DNA of 34,664 nt from Okeania sp. SIO2F4. Its GTDB lineage: Bacteria; Cyanobacteriota; Cyanobacteriia; Cyanobacteriales; Microcoleaceae. The notes below the pieces were generated by a model that was given only the letters and a program-made list of their open reading frames with translations, searched no databases and was not told where the DNA came from. Of the stretch, positions 24,251 to 31,654 are shown piece by piece. Position 1 is the stretch's first letter. Each line of letters opens with the position of its first letter. The stretch is taken from assembly GCF_010672385.1 (NCBI RefSeq), contig NZ_JAAHGT010000027.1, forward strand, positions 1 through 34,664, read 5' to 3'. The translations under genes were made by a program, and so were the position numbers.

Positions 24251-27200
24251 ATGGCAGCAACAATAGAAACAGAACTAGAAGAAGTTAAGGGTAAGTGGCA
24301 ACAAACTCAACAGGAGTTAGATAAAACTAAGTCCGAGTTGCATGATGTTAGAGAAGAGTTAGAGCGATCGCAATCTCAGTTAGACGAAGTATTGGGGGAG
24401 TTGGAGCAAACCCACTTTGAGTTACATCAACTCAAGGAAAAGGGGGAGCAACAGCAGTCGGAGTCAGATGGAGAAGTTAAGCAGGAGTTAGAGGAAACTA
24501 AGTCGAAGTTGCAGGAGACTGAGCAGTTGTTGGAGCAGTCGCAGTCGCAGTTAGGTGAGACGATGGGAGTGTTGGAAGAGTATCAGTCTCAAATGGAAAA
24601 GACGATGGCGACTTTGGAAGAGTCACAGGGGAAGTTGCAGGAGAAGCAGGAAGAGTTGGAGCAGGTTAAGACAGAGTTAGCACAGAAGCAGTCGGGGTCA
24701 GATGCAGAGTTGCAGAAAGAGTTGGAGGAAACTAAGTCTCAGTTACGGGAGACTGAGGAGTTGTTGGAGCAGTATCAGTCTCAGTTGGAAGAGACGATGG
24801 GAGTATTAGAGAAAGCTCAGTTGAAAGAGAAACAACAACATTCGGGGTCAGAGTCACAGTTACAGAAAGAGTTGGAGGAAACTAAAGCCCAGTTGCAGGA
24901 GGCTGAAAAGTTATCAGAGCAGTATCAGTTACAGTTAAGTGAGACCATGGAAGTGTTGGAGGAGTCTCATTCTCAACTTGGTAAAACAATGGGAGTATTG
25001 GAACAATCTCAATCACAATTGCAACAAAAACATCAAGAATTAGAAAATACAAAATCTCAGTTATTACAGACGAAAAAAGAACTAGAAAAAGTAAAAAATA
25101 TTCAACCTCAACCCTACCTAGAAAAGACTAAAAATCAGACAGTACCTCTTGATTCAATACCAGCAAAAGGAGCAATTACAGGACCGGAAATTGCGATTAT
25201 TAAAAAGTTTATTACTGAGGGTAATTTTATATTTGATGTTGGTGCAAGTATAGGAGAATGGACAGTCGAGGTATTACAGCATTGTTCAAATATTGAAGTA
25301 CACTTATTTGAACCCACTCCACATAAATATAGTATTTTAGGAGAAAAAATATCTCAGTATTTCCCTGAGACCAAAAAAATTACTAACTGTTTAGGAGTTT
25401 CTGAAATACCAGGAGTTAAAACTTTTTTTAGTTATAAAAGGCATCATTTACTAAGTACATTTAAAAGACGAATCCAAGTAGAAAAACAAGGTTGGTTGGA
25501 ACCTCCAGAAAAAATAGGAGTTTTGACGACTACTATTGATAGTTACTGCAAACAAGAAAGGATTAGAAGAATTAGCTTCCTTAAAGTGGATGTAGAAGGA
25601 GGTGAATTAGATGTTTTATTAGGAGCAAAACAAAGTTTACAGAGAGGAAAAATAGACTACATTCAATTTGAGTATGGTGGTACATATAAAGATGCTCAAA
25701 TAACTCTTAAGCAAGTATTTGATTATCTGCAAAAATATCGTTACTCAATCTTTAAAGTTTTACAAGACAGACTAGAATATAAACCAGAGTTTGTTCCTAG
25801 TGATGAAAACTATCAATATAGTAATTACTTAGCAGTAAATGAACGTTTTCTGGATAATGTATTAGGTGAAAAACCGAGATTATTAGATGTACCTCAACTC
25901 TGCATTGAACACTCAATTAATCCTAAAGGTGTAATTCATGTAGGAGCACATGAAGGTCAAGAATTCAATTACTACCAAAAAATGGGAGTCAAAAATGTAT
26001 TATTTATTGAAGCTAATCCTGTTGTGTGTGAACGATTACAAACTAAGGTAGCATCTTATCCAAATGTCAAAACTGTCAATTGTGCAATTAGTAATGAAAA
26101 TGCGACGGTTGACCTCCATGTAACTTCTAATGAACAAAGTAGTTCAATTCTTCCTCTGAAAAAGCATCAAGAGGTTTATCCTCACATTAAAGAAACTCAT
26201 CAAGTTAAGGTAGAGTCTAAAAAATTAGACACATTATTGCAAGAACTAAAACTTAATCCTTCAGAGTACAACATACTAAACATTGATATCCAAGGTGCAG
26301 AATTATTGGCTTTGCAAGGTGCAACTAATTGGTTACGATATGTTGATGCAATTAATACGGAAGTTAATTATGAAGAACTTTATGAAGGATGTGTATTAAT
26401 TGATGAATTAGACGAGTTTCTAGACCAAAATGGTTTTCAAAGGGTAGCAACAAAAACTCCCCACCCATTTTGGGGAGATGCTTTTTATATCAAAAAGCCA
26501 TTGGTTACCATGTCGCTCCTAAGTAAAGCTCGCTTTGGGAATCAGATATTTTTATATACTCTCTTAAAAATTCATCAAAAAGAACATGATGTACGAGTAG
26601 AAACAGCACCCTGGGTAGGTCAATATTTATTCGGTCATAACGATCCACAAATTTCTCAAACTTTGCCTGAATTTACTGATTCTGGTATGGCAATCCTTAA
26701 TGCTAAAGAACCCTACAAAAATGTAGAATTTAGTGGTCCTGTTTATCAACTTCATACTAAATATTATGCTCCCTACAAAGACTTATTTCATTCCCTCTTT
26801 CAACCAGTGCCACAAGTAGAAGTCAGAATGAGGGATGCTGTAAATAAGTTACGAGAGCGTGGCAAAACTATTGTTGGCATACATTTACGACGTGGTGATT
26901 ACCAAAAACTTAAAAGAAGTTATACTTTTGTTGCTCCCACTGCTTCTTACAAAAAATGGCTAGAAGGTTTGTGGGAAACTTTGGACAAACCAATATTGTT
27001 TATTGCAAGTGATGACTTAGTAGGAGTCGTAAGTGATTTTGCTGATTATAATCCAATAACAATCAAAGATTTAGGTGTTCAACTGCCAGAGGCAGATTTT
27101 TATCCAGAGTTTTATGTTTTGACCCAATGTGATGTTTTAGCTATTTCTAACAGCACTTTTTCTTTTACCGCAGCAATGCTAAATGAAAAATGCAAGTTTT

Positions 27201-28015
27201 TCTTCCGTCCTCACTTACAAGCTAAAAAGTTAATTCCTTTCGACCCCTGGAATAGTGAACCTTTGTATCAGCATGGCTATGGAACTTGGGAAGAACCGAC
27301 TCAACAAAGCTATAGTCAATTCTCAACAGAGGTTTTAACTAAGTCTGAGAGCTCTATCCACAATTTTATCGGCCAATTTGTCAACAGAGGAGATTTAGTT
27401 TTTGATGTTGGGGCAAACCAAGGTTTGAAAACAGACTTATATTTAAGTATTGGTGCCAAAGTAATATGTTTTGAACCTCAACCACATTGCGTGGAAATTC
27501 TGAATCAAAAATATCAGAATCATCAAAATGTAGCGATTGTCAACAAAGGTTTAGCAGCAAAGTCAGGACAATTAGAGTTGTCAATATGCGATCGAGCAAA
27601 TGTGTTATCAACTTTTTCTGAACAATGGAAAACAGGTCGTTTTGCTAACCAAAAATGGGAGAAAAAAGTCACGGTAGAAGTGACAACTCTAGACGAAATG
27701 ATTCAAACTTGGGGTCTGCCACAGTTTTGTAAAATTGATGTAGAGGGTTTTGAGCATCAAGTATTACAAGGACTTTCACAACCTATACCTTATTTATCAT
27801 TTGAATTTACTATCGAGTTTATCGATAATGCGAAAAAAAGTATTCAACACTTAGTAAGTTTGGGATACAATCTGTTCAACTTTACTCAAGAAGACCAGTC
27901 AAAGCTAACAATATCAGAATGGGTGTCTGAAAGACAGCTTTTTGATTCTATAGAGTCTAAGTCTACTCATCAAAAATCATTATGGGGAAATATTTATGCA
28001 AAATATGATAGGTAA
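24251..28015 (+). CDS. Multidomain fusion: coiled coil, three FkbM methyltransferases, GT11
   Basis: The 1254-residue protein has: residues 1-295, coiled coil in 14-residue units (SQLGETMGVLEEYQ, SQMEKTMATLEESQ); about 315-535, FkbM methyltransferase 1 (FIFDVGASIGEW at 326-337, LFEPTPHKY, KVDVEGGELDVLLGA); about 550-750, methyltransferase 2 (VIHVGAHEGQE at 562, FIEANPVVC, NIDIQGAELLALQGA); about 754-1011, GT11 alpha-1,2-fucosyltransferase-like (KARFGNQIFLYTLLK, HLRRGDYQKLKRSY at 878); about 1035-1250, methyltransferase 3 (FDVGANQGLK at 1051, CFEPQPHCV, KIDVEGFEHQVL). All three SAM sites and the GDP-sugar motif look intact. FkbM enzymes O-methylate sugars; GT11 adds fucose. GGAAGTAAATTA precedes the ATG. 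The gene lies 120 bases behind the sulfotransferase, with the same type of coiled coil, suggesting the two products associate. Confidence 0.92.
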   Translation: MAATIETELEEVKGKWQQTQQELDKTKSELHDVREELERSQSQLDEVLGELEQTHFELHQLKEKGEQQQSESDGEVKQELEETKSKLQETEQLLEQSQSQLGETMGVLEEYQSQMEKTMATLEESQGKLQEKQEELEQVKTELAQKQSGSDAELQKELEETKSQLRETEELLEQYQSQLEETMGVLEKAQLKEKQQHSGSESQLQKELEETKAQLQEAEKLSEQYQLQLSETMEVLEESHSQLGKTMGVLEQSQSQLQQKHQELENTKSQLLQTKKELEKVKNIQPQPYLEKTKNQTVPLDSIPAKGAITGPEIAIIKKFITEGNFIFDVGASIGEWTVEVLQHCSNIEVHLFEPTPHKYSILGEKISQYFPETKKITNCLGVSEIPGVKTFFSYKRHHLLSTFKRRIQVEKQGWLEPPEKIGVLTTTIDSYCKQERIRRISFLKVDVEGGELDVLLGAKQSLQRGKIDYIQFEYGGTYKDAQITLKQVFDYLQKYRYSIFKVLQDRLEYKPEFVPSDENYQYSNYLAVNERFLDNVLGEKPRLLDVPQLCIEHSINPKGVIHVGAHEGQEFNYYQKMGVKNVLFIEANPVVCERLQTKVASYPNVKTVNCAISNENATVDLHVTSNEQSSSILPLKKHQEVYPHIKETHQVKVESKKLDTLLQELKLNPSEYNILNIDIQGAELLALQGATNWLRYVDAINTEVNYEELYEGCVLIDELDEFLDQNGFQRVATKTPHPFWGDAFYIKKPLVTMSLLSKARFGNQIFLYTLLKIHQKEHDVRVETAPWVGQYLFGHNDPQISQTLPEFTDSGMAILNAKEPYKNVEFSGPVYQLHTKYYAPYKDLFHSLFQPVPQVEVRMRDAVNKLRERGKTIVGIHLRRGDYQKLKRSYTFVAPTASYKKWLEGLWETLDKPILFIASDDLVGVVSDFADYNPITIKDLGVQLPEADFYPEFYVLTQCDVLAISNSTFSFTAAMLNEKCKFFFRPHLQAKKLIPFDPWNSEPLYQHGYGTWEEPTQQSYSQFSTEVLTKSESSIHNFIGQFVNRGDLVFDVGANQGLKTDLYLSIGAKVICFEPQPHCVEILNQKYQNHQNVAIVNKGLAAKSGQLELSICDRANVLSTFSEQWKTGRFANQKWEKKVTVEVTTLDEMIQTWGLPQFCKIDVEGFEHQVLQGLSQPIPYLSFEFTIEFIDNAKKSIQHLVSLGYNLFNFTQEDQSKLTISEWVSERQLFDSIESKSTHQKSLWGNIYAKYDR
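24451..24962 (+). repeat. Three internal copies of a ~129-base coding repeat
   Basis: Copies at about 24451-24579, 24684-24812 and 24832-24960 each encode a SG/SE-containing hinge, KELEETK or QELEETK, one 14-residue unit and SETMEVLE/GETMGVLE-like ends. Nucleotide likeness is high (for example GAGTTGGAGGAAACTAA in two copies), implying recent duplication. Confidence 0.75.
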
Positions 28016-28140
28016 ATTAATCAAAGAATCAAGAATAAAAACACTTCGGTAAAAATTAAGTTTAGACTTTATCAAAACTTAAATAGATACTTGATGAATG
28101 ATTTTTGCCAAATAAATCAAGTTTAATTAGGATGATTATT

Positions 28141-29082
28141 ATGAAATGGTTTTTCGTACTAAATGATTTTGCACCTCGTTTTGAAGAGTATGCTCAAATG
28201 ACAAAAGTGGCGGTTGAGACAGCTCAAACAAAAACGAAGCTAGAGCCATATCTGATTTACGAAGGTAAAGAGAATGAATTGACAAAATGGCTAAAAAAAA
28301 GAGGTGTAAAAATAATATTTCACAGAACTCCTCATTATGAAAAACTTAAAATTCAAAAACCAGAAAATGCCTTTAAAATAGGAGCAGGAGCTTTTCTAAA
28401 AGTAGAGATTCCCCAAGTTTTAAAAAAATATCAAATGGAAGATAAATATGTATTATTTACAGACTGTGATGTTATGTTTACAGGGGATGTAGTCGAGTAT
28501 TGTAAACAGATAAAGTGTGAGTATTTTGCTGCTGCACCTGAAAACGATCCTAATAATTGGAGTTATGTAAATACAGGTGTAATGTGTATTAATGTTCCTA
28601 ATATGTTAAAAGTTTATGATGAATTCAATGAATTTATTGATAAAAATATAAGTCAATTTTATAGTCAAGCATTCGATCAAGGAGCAATTAATCAGTTCTT
28701 TAAAGGAAAATGGGATAGGTTAGATGTAGCTATGAACTGGAAAGCTTATTGGCCGTCTAATCCTGATGCCAAAATAATTCATTTTCACGGCCCTAAACCT
28801 TGTCAAGCTGATTTTATCAAAGGGAAAGTAGGAGTAAAACAACAGATTTTGGCATTAGCTAATAAAAATTTTTGGGAGTACACGGCTAAATGGCAAGAAG
28901 TATATACAAAATTAACTTTTAATCAAGAAGAAGAACAACCACCTATGAGATTGTCTCGATTACAAAATATTCAAGCCGAAATGGATGACTATAAGTCTAA
29001 GTTAAAACAAATTAAGACAAAATTAAAGCAGTTATCAATACCTGGAGTTCAACAAAGCTACATTAGTTTGTATGATAGCTGA
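28141..29082 (+). CDS. GT8-like glycosyltransferase, copy 1, with helical tag
   Basis: I start at ATG 28141 (MKWFFVLNDF) because AGGA stands eight bases before it and copy 2 starts the same way; this gives 313 residues. GT-A features: a nucleotide-binding front (about 1-60), the metal-binding DxD in YVLFTDCDVMFTGD (Asp108, Asp110), MNWKAYWPSNPDAKIIH and the terminal metal site HFHGPKP, as in GT8-type retaining enzymes. The acceptor and sugar are unknown. The last 40 residues form a helix with two 14-residue units, SRLQNIQAEMDDYK and SKLKQIKTKLKQLS, matching the tag of the heparinase-like protein at 31655-33745. Copy 2 follows after 26 bases. A cytoplasmic enzyme held to the cluster's complex by its tail is inferred. 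Confidence 0.85.
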   Translation: MKWFFVLNDFAPRFEEYAQMTKVAVETAQTKTKLEPYLIYEGKENELTKWLKKRGVKIIFHRTPHYEKLKIQKPENAFKIGAGAFLKVEIPQVLKKYQMEDKYVLFTDCDVMFTGDVVEYCKQIKCEYFAAAPENDPNNWSYVNTGVMCINVPNMLKVYDEFNEFIDKNISQFYSQAFDQGAINQFFKGKWDRLDVAMNWKAYWPSNPDAKIIHFHGPKPCQADFIKGKVGVKQQILALANKNFWEYTAKWQEVYTKLTFNQEEEQPPMRLSRLQNIQAEMDDYKSKLKQIKTKLKQLSIPGVQQSYISLYDS

Positions 29083-29108
29083 AAAATTTTCAAAAGGGGT
29101 TAATAATA

Positions 29109-30002
29109 ATGAAATGGTTTTTTGCAATTAACGATTTTTCTAATAGTTTGGAGACTTATTTTCAGTTAATAAAAGTAGCTGTATACACTGCTAAAAATAA
29201 TACTTCATTAGAGCCATTTTGTATCTATGATGGTACAGAAAATGAACTGACAAAATGGCTGAGAAGAAATAACGTTAATATTATTTTTCAGAGAACTCCT
29301 CATTATGAAAAATTGAAAAATACTCTACCTAGATGGTTTTCGACTGCTGCAGGGGCATTTTTAAGAGTTGAAATTCCTAAAATTATAGAGAAAAATTGCT
29401 TTGGCGATGAGTATGTATTATACACAGATTGTGATGTGATGTTTCTTGATAATGTCGAAGATTATTTAAGGAATTTAACCTGTAAATACTTTGCCATCGG
29501 ACCACAAGACAATCCTAATGACTGGAAAGAGTGGGTAAATACAGGTGTCATGTATATGAATGTAATAAATTTGTTGAAAGTACATGAAGAATTTAACATA
29601 TACATAGACAAAAATTTAAGCAAATTAGTAACGCAAAGTTATGACCAAGGAGCATATAAACAGTTTTTCAGAGGTCAATGGGATAGGTTAGATTTAACGA
29701 TGAATTGGAAATCTTATTGGAAACCAAACCCAGAGACTAAAATTCTTCACTTTCATGGTCCGAAACCTGTGGAAACTCAGCTTCAGCAAATAGAAAATAA
29801 TCAGTTACCACCCGACCATACTTATTATAAAATGGGATTAATTAATAATAATTTTTGGCATCATACAAAATTATGGCAAGATGTATACCAAATAGTGAAA
29901 AATCAAAAAATTGACTTAGTAACTGCTGTGAAAAAAAACTTGGCTCGATACCAAAATCGTTTACAGGAAATTAAAGTAGATTTAAAACGATGGCAATCTT
30001 AG
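29109..30002 (+). CDS. GT8-like glycosyltransferase, copy 2, with helical tag
   Basis: This 297-residue protein is a tandem paralogue of the preceding one: MKWFFAINDF, ENELTKWLRRN, RTPHYEKL, GAFLRVEIPKI, YTDCDVMFLDNVEDY (Asp107, Asp109), VNTGVMYMNV, SYDQGAYKQFF, MNWKSYWKPNPETKILHFHGPKP all have counterparts at the same places. AAAGGGG lies nine bases before the ATG. The tail has one clear 14-residue unit, NRLQEIKVDLKRWQ, preceded by a partial one (VKKNLARYQ), so the tag is kept but shorter. Difference between the copies is large enough to suggest different acceptors or sugars. It is followed after 30 bases by a methyltransferase gene in the same unit. Confidence 0.85.
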   Translation: MKWFFAINDFSNSLETYFQLIKVAVYTAKNNTSLEPFCIYDGTENELTKWLRRNNVNIIFQRTPHYEKLKNTLPRWFSTAAGAFLRVEIPKIIEKNCFGDEYVLYTDCDVMFLDNVEDYLRNLTCKYFAIGPQDNPNDWKEWVNTGVMYMNVINLLKVHEEFNIYIDKNLSKLVTQSYDQGAYKQFFRGQWDRLDLTMNWKSYWKPNPETKILHFHGPKPVETQLQQIENNQLPPDHTYYKMGLINNNFWHHTKLWQDVYQIVKNQKIDLVTAVKKNLARYQNRLQEIKVDLKRWQS

Positions 30003-30032
30003 TTTAATTAATATCAATGGAAAATTACAAAA

Positions 30033-30947
30033 ATGAACAACAAAGATAAAGTAGCATCTCATTGGTCTGGGGTGACTAAAAATAGTCAGAAAAGTCAAAA
30101 CCTGCGATTGAGATGGTGGCAAAGTCCGCATATAATTAAGCACATAAATAAGAAAATTACAGGTTTGCCACTAGATGGGTTTTCTCAAGGTATTACTCAC
30201 AGAGCTAAGGAAATGGCAGGCGATCGCTTTCCTTTTTCTCGTGGTATATCTGTAGGGTGTGGCAACGGACAAAAAGAAATTACTTTAGTTTGTCAAGGTT
30301 TAGTTTCTTCATTTCAACTTTACGAGGTTTCTCAAGTTAGAATTGAGCAAGGTAGGAGATTAGCAACTAGGTTTGGTGTGGAAAATAAAGTAACTTTTAT
30401 TGAAGGTGATGCTTTAGAAATTATTAGAGAAAAAGAATGTTTTGATTTTGTTCACTGGAATAATTCTCTCCACCATATGTTAGATGTAGAAGCAGCTATT
30501 AAATGGAGTTATGAAGTTCTCCAAAAAGGGGGAATGTTTTATATGGATGACTATGTAGGTCCTAATAGAATGCAATGGTCAGATAAAATGTTAGAAGTTG
30601 CTTCTCAAGTCAGAAGTATTTTGCCAGAAAAATATTTAGCTAATCCCAAGAATCCCAGTCAGTTACTATCAAAAACTATGACTAGAAATAGTGTGGAACG
30701 TATGATTCAAATTGACCCTTCAGAAGCAGCAGACTCGGAGAGAATTATTGACTCTATAAAAAAATATTTTCCTCAAGCTGAAATAACCTTCACTGGTGGG
30801 GTAGTTTATCATTTAGCTTTGTCTGATATTCTTCATAATTTTGATGAATTGAGAGATAAACATCTCTTAGACTTTCTCATGCTTATAGATGATTTATGTT
30901 CAGAACTGGGTGAGACTCATTATGCTACAGCTTTAGCAATTAAATAG
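30033..30947 (+). CDS. Class I SAM-dependent methyltransferase
   Basis: This 304-residue protein has the Rossmann methyltransferase motifs GISVGCGNGQKEITL (about residues 71-85, SAM loop), LYEVSQVRIEQGRRLA (about 98-113, acidic residue after strand 2), FIEGDALEII (about 123-132) and FDFVHWNNSLHHMLDVEAAI (about 137-156, motif for the strand 4 region), then LQKGGMFYMDDY. The target is unknown; its place at the end of five same-strand glycan genes suggests a sugar or lipid-linked glycan. It is the only protein of this arm, with the other small methyltransferase opposite, without the 14-residue helical tag. It ends 20 bases from the convergent gene at 30968. Confidence 0.88.
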   Translation: MNNKDKVASHWSGVTKNSQKSQNLRLRWWQSPHIIKHINKKITGLPLDGFSQGITHRAKEMAGDRFPFSRGISVGCGNGQKEITLVCQGLVSSFQLYEVSQVRIEQGRRLATRFGVENKVTFIEGDALEIIREKECFDFVHWNNSLHHMLDVEAAIKWSYEVLQKGGMFYMDDYVGPNRMQWSDKMLEVASQVRSILPEKYLANPKNPSQLLSKTMTRNSVERMIQIDPSEAADSERIIDSIKKYFPQAEITFTGGVVYHLALSDILHNFDELRDKHLLDFLMLIDDLCSELGETHYATALAIK

Positions 30948-30967
30948 AAAAATTTCTATTGAATTAA

Positions 30968-31642
30968 TTAATGACCAGACCTAACATAACTTACATAAGA
31001 TTTATCTAGTAATTTTTGATAAGATAAAACACTAGATTCCAAACGACCATCACCTCGCGTACCTTCTACAATCCAAACATTAGGATATCCATTATCAACC
31101 CGATATTTACCATGGCGTTCAATACTTTTTAAACTTGAATGTTCGCTTTTTCCATATTCACAAAATATGACTTTTTGCCATCCTAAATTATCAAGTAAAG
31201 ATTGTAAAAAATCTTTTGAATAAAGAAACTGATGACCCCATCCATGAAAAGCACGATTCATAGAAAATGTAGAATCAATACGTTTTTGTGGATTAGTTTC
31301 TGACAAATTAAAATGAGTAGAAAGTACCCACTCTAGAGCAGGAGTAGAAAGTCGAATTACTCCACCAGGTTTAAGACTTTTCCAAACATTATTCAGGAAA
31401 GCGATCGCTCCTTCGAGACTTAAATGTTCGAGAAAATGTTCCCCATATACATATTCCAAATCATTAAAAGGCCAAGGTTTAGTTACATCCATCACTTGGT
31501 CAATGCCAGGAAAAGCTCGAATATCGACATTCCACCAATCAACCATGATATTATGAGGACCACAACCTACTTGAACTTTTTTAATGCCATTAGGAAGATT
31601 GGGATTTAAACGTGAGGATTGATTTTTGTCTGTTGGTAACAT
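30968..31642 (-). CDS. Small class I methyltransferase
   Basis: This 224-residue protein begins KKVQVGCGPHNIMVDWWNVDI (SAM loop at about residues 21-30 and acidic residue of strand 2 at about 39), then PWPFNDLEYVYGEHFLEHLS (about 56-75), FLNNVWKSLKPGGVIRLSTPAL (about 83-104), as in Methyltransf_11-like proteins often found in O-antigen and sheath loci. It starts 12 bases after the heparinase-like gene's stop on the same strand, so the two form an operon converging on the sulfotransferase arm. The rest of the protein (PQKRIDSTFSMNRAFHGWGH) has a HGWGHQFLY stretch commonly seen in this group. Substrate unknown. Confidence 0.88.
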   Translation of the reverse strand: MLPTDKNQSSRLNPNLPNGIKKVQVGCGPHNIMVDWWNVDIRAFPGIDQVMDVTKPWPFNDLEYVYGEHFLEHLSLEGAIAFLNNVWKSLKPGGVIRLSTPALEWVLSTHFNLSETNPQKRIDSTFSMNRAFHGWGHQFLYSKDFLQSLLDNLGWQKVIFCEYGKSEHSSLKSIERHGKYRVDNGYPNVWIVEGTRGDGRLESSVLSYQKLLDKSYVSYVRSGH

Positions 31643-31654
31643 TAGGATTAACTA

